Assembly (NCBI GenBank): GCA_019187485.1
Contig: JABAQR010000033.1
Location: 1-64,000, forward strand
DNA: 64,000 nucleotides
Origin: Lysobacterales bacterium
GTDB taxonomy: Bacteria > Pseudomonadota > Gammaproteobacteria > Xanthomonadales > SZUA-5
Direction: 5' to 3'
The notes under the pieces: generated by a model
The model's database searches: none
What the model saw: only the letters and a program-made list of their open reading frames with translations
Told to the model about the DNA's origin: nothing
Shown here: positions 45,344 to 53,810 of the stretch, in pieces
Layout of the letters: the number at the start of each line of letters is the position of its first letter
Position numbering within the stretch: the first letter of the stretch is position 1
Position numbers and translations under genes: made by a program

Positions 45344-45724
45344 TCACAGCGCGCGTGGATAGTGCCGACGCAGCGTCGCGTCGAGGGTGATCAGCGGCGC
45401 GCGCAGCAGTTCAGCGTGGGCGACAATCAGGCGGTCGAAGGGGTCGCGCGTGTACGCAAGCGGCAGCGCCTGCGCGACGACGTCGGCGAAGCGCTCGTTC
45501 GCGCACTGCACCGCGAGTTGCTCGCCGAGGTAGCGCGCGATCGCCGCCGCGCCCTGTTTCAGGCGACCGATCTCGTGCAGCAGCTCCAGCTCCAACAGCA
45601 CGACCGGCGAGTACGCCAGCGGCTCGCGATCGATCGCTGCGAGCGCCCTGCGATCGAGTCCTGCCAGCCTGCCCTGGTAGAGCGCGACGGCGATGTGGGT
45701 GTCCAGCATCATCACCGTCGGCAT
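45344..45724 (-). CDS. PIN-domain toxin (VapC-like)
   Basis: 126 aa. MMLDTHIAVALY gives the first conserved Asp (near 8), VVLLELELL the Glu pair (near 43), and DPFDRLIVAHA the third acidic cluster (near 95), so the Mg2+-dependent RNase site of PIN toxins is complete. Likely cleaves RNA unless bound by the antitoxin, three bases upstream on the same strand. The gene abuts a truncated secreted-protein stub, which suggests a past insertion or deletion here. Confidence 0.9.
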   Translation of the reverse strand: MPTVMMLDTHIAVALYQGRLAGLDRRALAAIDREPLAYSPVVLLELELLHEIGRLKQGAAAIARYLGEQLAVQCANERFADVVAQALPLAYTRDPFDRLIVAHAELLRAPLITLDATLRRHYPRAL

Positions 45725-45727
45725 GCT

Positions 45728-46024
45728 TCAGGCCTTCGGCTTGCGCGCGGGCTTGCGCGGAGCCGCGTATCCGGGTGCGGCCTGCGCGACCTTCGCCGGC
45801 AGCTCGCTCCACAACGCCGGGGACTCGTCTGGCGCCAGTGGCGCCCCCTGCACCAGCGCCTGCGCCTTCAGCCGCTGCAGGCGCCCGCCGGCTTCGGGAG
45901 CGTCATCGCGCACCAGCTTGAGGCGCACGCCGCGGCGCTCGATCAGCAGCGGAACGCCGCTGTCGATCACCTGGTCGGCGAGTTTGAACAACTGCTGGCG
46001 CAGCTCGGTGAGCGACAAGGACAT
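45728..46024 (-). CDS. Phd/YefM-type antitoxin
   Basis: 98 aa. The N-terminal part SLSLTELRQQLFKLADQVIDSGVPLLIERRGVRLKLV is typical of Phd/YefM antitoxins, which bind DNA as dimers. The C-terminal half is Pro/Ala/Lys-rich and would bind and neutralise the PIN toxin. A perfect palindrome lies 17 nt upstream of the start, as expected of an autoregulatory operator. Confidence 0.82.
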   Translation of the reverse strand: MSLSLTELRQQLFKLADQVIDSGVPLLIERRGVRLKLVRDDAPEAGGRLQRLKAQALVQGAPLAPDESPALWSELPAKVAQAAPGYAAPRKPARKPKA

Positions 46025-46040
46025 GCGACGGTTCCGGAAT

Positions 46041-46056
46041 TACCGTACGTACGGTA
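46041..46056. promoter_or_regulatory. Toxin-antitoxin operator palindrome
   Basis: TACCGTACGTACGGTA is a perfect 16-bp palindrome, 17 nt upstream of the antitoxin start. It is the obvious site for the antitoxin or the complex to repress its own operon. Confidence 0.7.
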
Positions 46057-46075
46057 CGTCCGTCAGTCGAAACCG

Positions 46076-46849
46076 TCAAGCAAGCTTGTCGAGTTGGTCG
46101 CGGTAGCCGCGCGAGAGCTTCAGCTCGTGGCCGCCGTCGAGGTCGACGAAGTACTCGCCATTGATGTGCGGGCGCAGCCGGGTCACGTAGCGCGCGTGCA
46201 CGATGGTCGAACGGTGGATGCGCACGAAGCGCTCCGGCGGCAGGCGCTCGGCGAGTTCGCGCAGCGAGGCGCGCGCGATGTGGTTGGCCTGCGCGGTGTG
46301 CACCACCACGTAGTCGCCGGCGGCGTCGATCCAGCGGATGTCGGCGAGCGGCACCCGGATCAGCGTGCTGCCGTCCTTCAGGGTCAGCCGGTCGTCCGCG
46401 CGCTCGCCCAGCGAGGACGGCTGGTCGCTCCCGACCAGCGCCAGCAGGCGCGCGTGCTGGGCTTCCAGGTCGCTGTGTTCCTTGAGCTTGCGGGCGCGCG
46501 CCAGCGCCTCGCGCAGGCGCTCGTCCTCGACCGGCTTCAGCAGGTAGTCGACCGCGTGCACGCGGAAGGCATCCAGCGCGTACTGGTCGTAGGCGGTGGT
46601 GAACACCACCAGCGGCCAGCGCGTCACCGGCAGCGTGCGCAACACGCCGAAGCCGTCGATCCCCGGCATCTGGATGTCGAGGAACATCAGGTCGACCTCG
46701 TGCTGGCCGATCAGCGCCAGCGCCTCGCGCCCGTTGCCGGCCTCGGCGACGATCTCGACCCCGCCGATCTGGGTCAGGCGATGGCGCAGGCCGCGGCGCG
46801 CGAGGGCTTCGTCATCGACCAGCAGGCAGCGGAGGGGGCGCGGGGTCAT
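46076..46849 (-). CDS. LytTR-family response regulator
   Basis: 257 aa. The receiver domain has the acidic pair DDE at residue 11-13, the phospho-acceptor Asp in MFLDIQMPG near residue 55, and Lys in YLLKPVEDERL near 105. The C-terminal LytTR DNA-binding domain spans residues about 150-255 (IRWIDAAGDYVVVHT, RFVRIHRSTIVHARYV). A LytS-type sensor kinase is upstream on the same strand, so they form a two-component system. The 260-bp spacer carries a stutter element. Confidence 0.93.
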   Translation of the reverse strand: MTPRPLRCLLVDDEALARRGLRHRLTQIGGVEIVAEAGNGREALALIGQHEVDLMFLDIQMPGIDGFGVLRTLPVTRWPLVVFTTAYDQYALDAFRVHAVDYLLKPVEDERLREALARARKLKEHSDLEAQHARLLALVGSDQPSSLGERADDRLTLKDGSTLIRVPLADIRWIDAAGDYVVVHTAQANHIARASLRELAERLPPERFVRIHRSTIVHARYVTRLRPHINGEYFVDLDGGHELKLSRGYRDQLDKLA

Positions 46850-46855
46850 TGTTGA

Positions 46856-47072
46856 ATGATGAGGAGTGAGTAGTGAGGAGTGAGTAGGAGCCGATGATCG
46901 GGCGGCTCGCGGCAGGATGTGTGCGCTTGCTCTGATGCAACGTGGTCGCTCCGGCCAAGGGTGGAGAAGCGTTGGACGCAAAGTACGCAAAGGGGAAAAG
47001 AAAGGACGCAAAGGAGAGCGAAAGCAGAATCGTCCGCCCGCTCTTGCCTTTCTTTGCGTCCTTGGCGTCCAC
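46856..47072 (-). repeat. Stutter element between lytTR-type regulator and sensor gene
   Basis: Near the regulator start the plus strand has two copies of GAGGAGTGAGTA (about 46862-46888). Then a purine arm (about 46973-47023, repeated GGACGCAAAG-like units) mirrors a pyrimidine arm (about 47043-47072, CTTTCTTTGCGTCC). Pairing is imperfect. It resembles the elements near 9.0 and 54.7 kb. Confidence 0.7.
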
Positions 47073-47110
47073 AAACGGGCGCTGCGATCAGAGCAGGAAC
47101 TCGGGGCCAG

Positions 47111-48181
47111 TTACTCACCGCTCTCGAACGGCAAGGTCATGCGCACGCGCACGCCGCCCTCCGGGCGATTCTCCACGCACAGGCGCTGGCGGTCGCCGTA
47201 GAGGGTGGCGAGGCGCTCGCGGGTGTTGCGCAGGCCGACGCCATTGGAACCGGGCGCGCCCGGCGCGAAGACCGGGGAGCCGGGACCGTCGTCGGTGAGC
47301 TCCAGTTCCAGCCAGTCGCCGCTGGCGTGCGCGCGGATCGCGAGCCGGCAACCACGCTCGCTGCGCGCCACCGCGTACTTGATCGCGTTCTCGATCAACG
47401 GCTGCAGGATCAGGCTGGGCACCAGCGCGCGCTCGGTGGCCGGGTCGATGACGATGTCGAGCATCAGGCGCTCGTCGAAGCGCATCTTCTCGATCTGCAG
47501 ATAGAGGTCCAGCACCTCCATTTCGCGCTTCAGCGGCACCTTCTGCTGCGGTTCCTGGTCCAGGGTGTAACGCAGGAAGCGGCTGAGCGCGCCGAGCATC
47601 TTCTCGGCGGTGTCGTTGGCCTTTTCCAGCACCAGCGTGGCAATGGCGTTGAGCGTGTTGAACAGGAAGTGCGGGTTGAGCTGGTAACGCAGCATCTTCA
47701 ACTGCGCGAGGTTCGCCTGCGACTGCGCCGCGAGCGTGCGTTCGCGCGCGGCGGCGAGTTCGCGGCCGTTGCGGATGCCGAACCAGAGCGCGCTCCACGA
47801 CAGGATCACGTAGGCGGTGAAGCCCGAGTAGGCCATGTAGCCGAGGAAACTCGCGGGCTTGCACTCGTCCGGGCAGTAGTTCTGGATGGCCATCGCATAG
47901 ATCACGCTCATCGCGATCACGATCGCGACGAAGGCCGGCAGCGCGTACAGCGCGGTCCGCAGCGGCGGCAGGTTGCAGATGCGCTTGTACAGCCAGTGCA
48001 GCGGCCAGGTGACGATGGCACCGCCGATGGTGCTGCTGATCGACACCGACAAGTAGGAAATGTGCTTGCCGTGCGCCATCCCGGACAGGAAATGCACGAC
48101 CAGAAAGCCCAGCCAACCGACGATCTGGAAGGCCCAGAACGACAGGCGCCGGTGATGCAGGAGGGTGTGGATCGCGTTCAT
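47111..48181 (-). CDS. LytS/YehU-type sensor histidine kinase
   Basis: 356 aa. Four hydrophobic segments in residues about 15-140 form the membrane domain. The His-kinase entry motif QLNPHFLFNTLNAI (near 170) is typical of the LytS/YehU class (His_kinase pfam06580), followed by an ATPase domain with LVPSLILQPLIENAIKYA and GVGLRNTRERL. It probably phosphorylates the LytTR regulator encoded downstream. The signal is unknown; relatives sense pyruvate or envelope status. Confidence 0.92.
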   Translation of the reverse strand: MNAIHTLLHHRRLSFWAFQIVGWLGFLVVHFLSGMAHGKHISYLSVSISSTIGGAIVTWPLHWLYKRICNLPPLRTALYALPAFVAIVIAMSVIYAMAIQNYCPDECKPASFLGYMAYSGFTAYVILSWSALWFGIRNGRELAAARERTLAAQSQANLAQLKMLRYQLNPHFLFNTLNAIATLVLEKANDTAEKMLGALSRFLRYTLDQEPQQKVPLKREMEVLDLYLQIEKMRFDERLMLDIVIDPATERALVPSLILQPLIENAIKYAVARSERGCRLAIRAHASGDWLELELTDDGPGSPVFAPGAPGSNGVGLRNTRERLATLYGDRQRLCVENRPEGGVRVRMTLPFESGE

Positions 48182-48324
48182 CGGCGAAGCCTAGCAGGAG
48201 CCCGCGACCGACCATTCACGACTTGGCGCGTGTCCTTGGCGGATGGGCGTGTGCACCGTCCGCGACATCGTCGACACGCAGGATCCGGTGCCTCCGCAGA
48301 TGGTGGGTGCGATCGGCCGCGTCG

Positions 48325-49053
48325 CTACGACGGATCCAGGAATCCCGCGGCCCGCCAGGTCAGCACCAGCGTGTCGCGGTGGCCATCGGCGGCATCTGGC
48401 TGCAGCGGCGTGGTCTCGTGGATCACGCGTGCATCGTCGAGCAGAAGGGTGCTGCCCGGTTCGGTCATCGTGAAGCGCATGCCGGCCGGACCTGCGGCTT
48501 CGAACACGCGCGACTCACCGCCACGCACCGCAAGACGCCCGACCAGCACCACCGCGACGAAGTCGACACCGTCGCGATGCGCACCCTCGGGCGTGGGGCG
48601 GCCGATGCCGCTCGCGGTGTCGATACGGAACTGATGGACTTCGACGAATGGCAGCGACCGACCGGCGGCCCGTGCGACAAGATCGCCGAGGCCGAACAGC
48701 AGACCGAGGAAAACCGGGTCGTGCAGGGTATCGGCGTGCACCGCTGCGAACCACCGTTCGAAGCCGCCGTGCAACGCGTTGTAGTCCAGTGGCTGCCAGT
48801 GCGGGCGCTCGACGCGCTCGGCGATCGCGCGTCCATCGGCGCGCAGCCGCAACGAAGCGTGCCGGCGGTGGCGGTAGCAACCACCGTCGCGCAGGTGCGG
48901 ATCGGCCGGCAGATCGTCCCAGCGACGCGCGAAGGCGCCGAAGCCGGCCGCATCGCATTGCGCCAGCGCGTGGGTCGTCGCCGGGCGCAGCAGCACGCAG
49001 CCCTGCGCAGCGAGCGTGGCGAGTGGGGAGGCGTCCGTGAGATCGAAAGGCAT
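48325..49053 (-). CDS. 2-oxoglutarate/Fe(II) dioxygenase family protein
   Basis: 242 aa. HRDGVDFVAVVLVGRLAVRGGESRVF (near 165) gives the His-x-Asp iron pair and VIHETTPL (near 212) the distal His. It resembles the family that includes free amino-acid hydroxylases such as isoleucine 4-hydroxylase. The substrate is unknown. It follows the sigma/anti-sigma/Spy cluster by 88 bp on the same strand but need not be co-transcribed. Confidence 0.85.
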   Translation of the reverse strand: MPFDLTDASPLATLAAQGCVLLRPATTHALAQCDAAGFGAFARRWDDLPADPHLRDGGCYRHRRHASLRLRADGRAIAERVERPHWQPLDYNALHGGFERWFAAVHADTLHDPVFLGLLFGLGDLVARAAGRSLPFVEVHQFRIDTASGIGRPTPEGAHRDGVDFVAVVLVGRLAVRGGESRVFEAAGPAGMRFTMTEPGSTLLLDDARVIHETTPLQPDAADGHRDTLVLTWRAAGFLDPS

Positions 49054-49140
49054 CGGGGTGCCCGGATCCAAGCGTGGTCGCAAACGATAGGGGTGATCGC
49101 GGCGCGGAGCGAGGGTAGTCGGCGGCCCGACCGAAACGCT

Positions 49141-49677
49141 TCAGTCCGGCGCCACCGCAGGCGCCTCCGGTGACCTTTCGGACCGTGCCGACGGCGCATG
49201 CCCACCGCGATGCTCGTGTTCGTGACCGTGTCGCTCCAGTTGCCGGGCGATGCGCTGGCGGCCATCAGCGCTGATGCGGGTGGCGAGTTCCAGCATGAAG
49301 GCATGCATCGCATTCGCGGTCTCGCCTTCGGCGCCGCGCATGCCGGCGAAGGCACGTTCCATCGCGGACGGATCGAAGGGCTCCGCGCGCAAGGCCTCGG
49401 CGAGTTCGCGGCGCGCCGCGCCGAGCGGCTGGTAGTGCGCGCGCAGGTCCTCGCGGTGACGCTCGAAGACCTCGCGCAGGATCGCGCGGTCGGGGTCCTC
49501 GAGCACGCGCAGCAGGTGGCGCGGCATCGGCACCCGCGCCCAGCGTCGTTCGCCGGCTTCGGGGTGGCCGCCATGGCGGTGCTGCCAGTGCATGGTCGCG
49601 AACGCGGCGCCGAGGCCCAGGTTCAGCGCCAGTGACAACAGCAGCAGGTAGCGGTAAGGGCGTGGCAGCACGTTCAT
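49141..49677 (-). CDS. Spy/CnrX-like periplasmic metal-sensor protein
   Basis: 178 aa. An N-terminal helix (YRYLLLLSLALNLGLGAAFA) anchors or exports it. The helical mature domain (LREVFERHREDLRAHYQPLGAARRELAEALRAEPFDPSAMERAF) matches the metal-resistance/Spy-CpxP class that includes CnrX. The C-terminus is His-rich (RHGHEHEHRGGH), a likely metal-binding tail. It overlaps the anti-sigma gene by 4 nt, giving sigma/anti-sigma/sensor order reminiscent of CnrYXH. Confidence 0.85.
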   Translation of the reverse strand: MNVLPRPYRYLLLLSLALNLGLGAAFATMHWQHRHGGHPEAGERRWARVPMPRHLLRVLEDPDRAILREVFERHREDLRAHYQPLGAARRELAEALRAEPFDPSAMERAFAGMRGAEGETANAMHAFMLELATRISADGRQRIARQLERHGHEHEHRGGHAPSARSERSPEAPAVAPD

Positions 49678-50102
49678 GGCGTCGGCTCCGAGAGATCGTC
49701 GACCATCTGCAGGCTCGCCAGCAGGTCCTCGTCCGGCAGATCGGCGATCGCGCCGCCCTCCAGCCACAACGGCAGCAGCGCCCCGAGCGCGAGGCTGGCG
49801 GCGAAGGCCGGAGCGGCCAGGCGCCAGCCGCCGAGTTCGCGCCACAACCGCAGCAGCCAGGACTCGCGCGCCGCAGGCGCGGCCGCCAGCACCCGACGCG
49901 CCAGGTCGGCCGCCGCCGGCGCCACCATCCACGCGTCGAGCGCGGCGTCCAGCGCCGCGGCTTCGGCCTGCAGCGCGCGCGCGGTCGGCGAATGCTGCAG
50001 CAGCGCCAGCGCCGCCGCGCGTTCGGCCTCCGGCCAGCGTTGCGGATCGGCGCCGTAGCTGTCGAGCAGCGCGCGCAGCCGGGTTTCGGTGATTTCGCTC
50101 AT
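49674..50102 (-). CDS. Membrane anti-sigma factor-like protein
   Basis: 142 aa. Cytoplasmic helices (residues 1-90, MSEITETRLRALLDSYGADPQRWPEAERAAA) are followed by one membrane segment near 95-113 and a short periplasmic tail. It starts 4 nt inside the sigma gene (ATGA) and overlaps the Spy-like gene by 4 nt, so all three are coupled. Its small size and position suggest it inhibits the adjacent ECF sigma in the absence of the signal detected by the Spy-like protein (inference). Confidence 0.8.
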   Translation of the reverse strand: MSEITETRLRALLDSYGADPQRWPEAERAAALALLQHSPTARALQAEAAALDAALDAWMVAPAAADLARRVLAAAPAARESWLLRLWRELGGWRLAAPAFAASLALGALLPLWLEGGAIADLPDEDLLASLQMVDDLSEPTP

Positions 50103-50692
50103 GTCGCCACTCCGATCGATTCCAGTTTCCCGCCCAGGTGTGCCCGCAGCCCGCGCCGCGCGCGCGCCAGCAAGGATTCCAGCGCGTCGACGCCGACCTC
50201 GAGCGCCGCCGCCGCTTCGGCGTTGCTGATGCCCTGGAAATGGCACAGCAGCAGCGCCTCGCGCTGCCGCTCCGGCAGTTGCGCCAGCGCCGCGCGCAGG
50301 CCATCGGCCTGCTCGCGACGTTGCTGCTGGCGCTCCGGCGAGTCTTCGTCCGTGCGCTCGCCGATGCTGTCCAGAGGCAGGCCCTCGCGGCGTCCGCGCA
50401 GGCGGTCACGGCAGAGGTTCAGCGCCACCTGGTGCAGCCAGGTCGCGAAGCGCGCCTGGCCGCTGCGCCAGCGCGGCGCCTGCTGCCAGGCGCGCAGGAA
50501 CACGTCCTGGCAGACCTCGTCGGCGTCGGCGCTGCTGCCGGTCAGACGCGTCGCCAGCGCGTGCAGGCGCGCCAGATGACGCTGCACCAGCAGGCGGCAG
50601 CCGCTGGCATCGCCGGCGGTGATCGCGTTCACCGCGTCCTGGTCAGGGTCTTCGGCGTCCACAGCGGGCGACGGGGCGGGACATCCATCCAC
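50099..50692 (-). CDS. ECF-family sigma factor (metal-responsive module)
   Basis: About 197 aa from GTG 50692, chosen because no in-frame ATG precedes the sigma2 region; a shorter start is possible. Sigma2 has LHALATRLTGSSADADEVCQDVFLRAWQQ, and sigma4 has LPERQREALLLCHFQGISNAEAAAALEVGVDALESLLARAR. It overlaps the anti-sigma gene by 4 nt. The EF-hand gene ends 20 nt upstream on the same strand. Typical ECF regulators activate their own cluster. Confidence 0.9.
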   Translation of the reverse strand: MDGCPAPSPAVDAEDPDQDAVNAITAGDASGCRLLVQRHLARLHALATRLTGSSADADEVCQDVFLRAWQQAPRWRSGQARFATWLHQVALNLCRDRLRGRREGLPLDSIGERTDEDSPERQQQRREQADGLRAALAQLPERQREALLLCHFQGISNAEAAAALEVGVDALESLLARARRGLRAHLGGKLESIGVAT

Positions 50693-50712
50693 GGACGTCC
50701 CGTCCGCAGTTC

Positions 50713-51144
50713 TCAATGGTGCCGGTGACCTTCGCCATGGCGGAATCCGCGATGGTCGTTGGCGTCGAGGATGCCATCGCCGTTGCGGTCGAAGCGCTCG
50801 ATGCGCTCGGCGCGCACGGCCGCGAATTCTTCCACCGACACCTTGCCGTCCTTGTTCGCATCGAGCGCCGCGAAACGTTCCGCACGCCGCTGCGCACGCA
50901 TCCGCTCGCGATGCGCCTGCAGCTCTTCGATGCTGATCGCGCCGTCCTTGTTGGCATCGATCGCGACCGCGTTCTGCAGCACCTTGGCCTTGGCCTCGGC
51001 GACCGTGGTCTGGCCATCGCCATCGGCATCGGCCTGCTTCAGCATCTGCGCGTGTTGTCCATGGCCGCCACCGGCGTGCGCCACGCCCACCGCGAGCGCC
51101 GCGACGACCAGCGCGCCGACCATCCATCGGGTCCTGTTGCTCAT
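50713..51144 (-). CDS. Secreted EF-hand protein
   Basis: 143 aa with signal peptide (LVVAALAVGVAHA). Four DxDxDG-type EF-hand loops follow: DADGDGQTTVAEA, DANKDGAISIEEL, DANKDGKVSVEEF and a weaker DRNGDGILDANDH. The C-terminus HGEGHRHH is His-rich. Ca2+ or transition-metal binding in the periplasm is likely. It sits directly upstream of the ECF sigma gene. Confidence 0.9.
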   Translation of the reverse strand: MSNRTRWMVGALVVAALAVGVAHAGGGHGQHAQMLKQADADGDGQTTVAEAKAKVLQNAVAIDANKDGAISIEELQAHRERMRAQRRAERFAALDANKDGKVSVEEFAAVRAERIERFDRNGDGILDANDHRGFRHGEGHRHH

Positions 51145-51232
51145 CTTCGTTCCTTGTCGAATACGAGGCCCGCTTGCCTCGAGCGCTTGAACGCAGCGAC
51201 GGCGCGCGATCCGTCGCGGCGATCGCGGTCGT

Positions 51233-52429
51233 TCAGTCGCCGCCAACGCCTTCGATGCGCGCCAGCGCGATCCGGCTCGAGCCGGTGCCGCTCGACTCGG
51301 TCCACGCGAGGAAGTGCGCGCCACCATGCCAGGCCAGGCGCGGGTGACCGGTGGCGCGATCGGGCGCCAGCGCGGCCACCTCGACGATCTCGCCACGACG
51401 GCCGTGTGCATCGATGTAGGCGACCCGCAGCGCCGCCCCCGCGCTGCCGGCATCGCCGATCCAACTGACCGCGAAGCCGTCGCCGGCGGCGGCGGCGACG
51501 TCGACCCGGCCGAGCGTGCCGGCCGCCTGCTCCAGCGTGTGCAGCGGCGACCAGCCCTGCGCGCCGCGGATCTTGTAGCGCACCGCCAGCGGCGGCTGCG
51601 CCAGCGTCGGCCAGGCCACCAGCGCCTGCGCGCCGCTGACCGCGAGCGCCGGTCCGTTCACCGGGCACGCGGCGATCTGCCAGCCGTCGACGTGCACCGG
51701 CTCCGGCGGCGACCAGCGCCCCTGCGCATCGGCCTCGGCGAATGCGATGTCGCGTACCTCGTCGCGACTGCGATCGCGGTAGACCAGCAGCGTGCGCGCG
51801 CCGAGCCGCGCGGCATCGGTCTGGCAGCAACTGCAGGTCAGCGCGTCGACCTGCGCAGGCGCGAGCACCCGTCCGCGGCGGTCGAGGACGGCGCCGCGCA
51901 GGCTCATCGGGCCCTCGTGGCCGTCGTGGCCGTCGCCGGCATTCCGGCCGTCCAGCCAGGCGAGTTGCACGCGCGCGCTGGCGAGTGGAACCAGCGAGAC
52001 GAAGCCGTGCTCGCCCGGCGTGGCGTCGGCGTGCGGCGTCCGTGGCGCGCTCCAGCGCTGGCCGCCATCGCGGCTGCGCACCACGCGCACGTCGTAGGCG
52101 TAGGTGCCGGGCGCCGACTTCTGCAGCCAGTGGGTGACCCAGTCGCCGTTGTCGAGGATCGCCAGGCTCGGGAAATCGGCCCAGTTGACGAACCAGTCGC
52201 GACCGCTGGCGACTTCGCCGCGGCGCAGTTCACGCCCCTGCCCATCCAGCAACGCGTAGTGCAGGCGCGCCACGCCGGCGGACCGCGTCTGCCAGGTGAG
52301 CACCAGCCCGCGCCGCGGATCGACCGCCAGCGAGGGCGTGCTCGCGGCTGCGCCCGCGTCGAAGTCCACGCGCTCGACCTCGACCGCAAGGCACGGCAGC
52401 AACAGGGCGAGTGCGAGGGCGGCGGGCAT
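51233..52429 (-). CDS. Secreted BNR/sialidase-fold protein with CxCC motif
   Basis: 398 aa. An N-terminal signal (MPAALALALLLPCLA) is followed by repeated Asp-box-like segments (SRDGGQRWSAPR and similar), consistent with a six-bladed propeller of the exo-alpha-sialidase-like type. The middle has an unusual cysteine cluster LTCSCCQTDAARLG (near residue 198) that could bind a metal or form disulfides. It lacks recognised sialidase catalytic residues as far as I can tell, so a non-enzymatic role is possible. It heads the minus-strand cluster that continues with the EF-hand and sigma genes. Confidence 0.75.
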   Translation of the reverse strand: MPAALALALLLPCLAVEVERVDFDAGAAASTPSLAVDPRRGLVLTWQTRSAGVARLHYALLDGQGRELRRGEVASGRDWFVNWADFPSLAILDNGDWVTHWLQKSAPGTYAYDVRVVRSRDGGQRWSAPRTPHADATPGEHGFVSLVPLASARVQLAWLDGRNAGDGHDGHEGPMSLRGAVLDRRGRVLAPAQVDALTCSCCQTDAARLGARTLLVYRDRSRDEVRDIAFAEADAQGRWSPPEPVHVDGWQIAACPVNGPALAVSGAQALVAWPTLAQPPLAVRYKIRGAQGWSPLHTLEQAAGTLGRVDVAAAAGDGFAVSWIGDAGSAGAALRVAYIDAHGRRGEIVEVAALAPDRATGHPRLAWHGGAHFLAWTESSGTGSSRIALARIEGVGGD

Positions 52430-52505
52430 GTGGGCGGAAGTGACCGGGCGGCCCTCCACGTTAGCACGGCGTGCCTCGCCGGCCGCCGCGGCGCATCATC
52501 GGCGC

Positions 52506-53810
52506 ATGCGCTCGATCCCGCCGAATGCCCTGATCGCGGCCATCGTGCTGCCGCTGTTCTACCTCGCGGTCTACCTCGACTACGCGTGGAGCCGTGCGCA
52601 GGGGCGCGCCGACTACGAGCGCAACGACACCGTCGCCAGTCTCTCGGTGTCGATCCTGATGTACGCGCTCGGCACCGTGCTGATCGTGGTACGCACCGCG
52701 ATCTACACCGTCGCCTGGTCGCAGTTCGCGCTGCTGCAGTGGCCGCAGGACAGTCCGTGGGCCTGGATCCTGGGCCTGCTGCTGTACGACTTCACCTATT
52801 ACTGGCAGCACCGCATGGGCCACGAGTGGAACCTCTTGTGGGCCTCGCACGTGGTGCACCACTCGAGCGAGCGCTTCAACCTCGCGACCGCGCTGCGGGT
52901 ACCGACCGCGAGCATGCACCTGTGGACCTGGGTGTTCGCCTTGCCGTTGGCGATCGCCGGCTTTCCGCCGGCGGTGTTCGCGGTGGCGGCGCTGCTGAAC
53001 CTGCTGTACCAGTTCTGGATCCACACCGAACGGGTCGGCAAGCTCGGCTGGTTCGACCGCTGGCTGGGCTCGCCGTCCAACCACCGCGTGCACCACGGCG
53101 TCAACGAGCGCTACCTGGACAAGAACTACGGCGGCATCCTGATGTGCTGGGACCGCCTCTTCGGCACCTTCCAGGAAGAGCGCGCCGACGATCCGGTGCG
53201 CTACGGCACGCGTGCGCCGGTGCGCTCGTGGAATCCGCTGTGGATCAACCTCGACACGCCCTGGGCGCTGCTCAGGGACGCGCTGCGCGCGCGCCGCTGG
53301 CGCGACCGCCTGGCGATCTGGTTCCACGGCCCCGGCTGGCGCCCGGCGGATGTCGCCGCGGCCGATCCGAAGCCGCCCTTCGGCCTCGCCCGCCACCGCA
53401 ATTTCGAAGGCAGCGCGCCGGCCGCGCTCGCGCACTACGGATTGCTGCAGAGCGCGTTGCTGGTGCCGCCGCTGATCCACATGATCGTGGTCGCGAGCTG
53501 GCTGCCGCTGTGGCCGGAACTGCTGTACGCGGTCTGGCTGTCGAGTGCCTCGATCGCGCTCGGCCTGCTGCTGGATGCCGCGCCGGCGCGCCGTCGGCTG
53601 GGCTTCGCGCTGGAGCTGACGCGCTGGCTGGCGGTGCTGGCGATGGCGGCCGGCGGAGCGTGGCTGGGGGAACTGGCGCTGGCGCCGTGGGCGCGCGTGT
53701 TGCTGGCCACGTTCGCGCTCGCCAGCGCGGGCTGGCTGCTGTGGCTGCAGAGCGGGCTCCGCCGCGAGGCTATGCTGCGCGACCCGCCGCCGCCGTCGCA
53801 CACGCCTTGA
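52506..53810 (+). CDS. Sterol-desaturase-like fatty acid hydroxylase
   Basis: 434 aa. The di-iron histidine motifs are HRMGHEWN (HxxxH, near 99), HVVHHSSE (HxxHH, near 115) and HRVHHGVN (near 195). Membrane helices flank them. A C-terminal extension of about 150 residues has four further hydrophobic segments. It probably hydroxylates or desaturates a lipid. Its TGA overlaps the TTG of the next gene (4 nt), so the LpxL-like acyltransferase is coupled to it. Confidence 0.9.
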   Translation: MRSIPPNALIAAIVLPLFYLAVYLDYAWSRAQGRADYERNDTVASLSVSILMYALGTVLIVVRTAIYTVAWSQFALLQWPQDSPWAWILGLLLYDFTYYWQHRMGHEWNLLWASHVVHHSSERFNLATALRVPTASMHLWTWVFALPLAIAGFPPAVFAVAALLNLLYQFWIHTERVGKLGWFDRWLGSPSNHRVHHGVNERYLDKNYGGILMCWDRLFGTFQEERADDPVRYGTRAPVRSWNPLWINLDTPWALLRDALRARRWRDRLAIWFHGPGWRPADVAAADPKPPFGLARHRNFEGSAPAALAHYGLLQSALLVPPLIHMIVVASWLPLWPELLYAVWLSSASIALGLLLDAAPARRRLGFALELTRWLAVLAMAAGGAWLGELALAPWARVLLATFALASAGWLLWLQSGLRREAMLRDPPPPSHTP

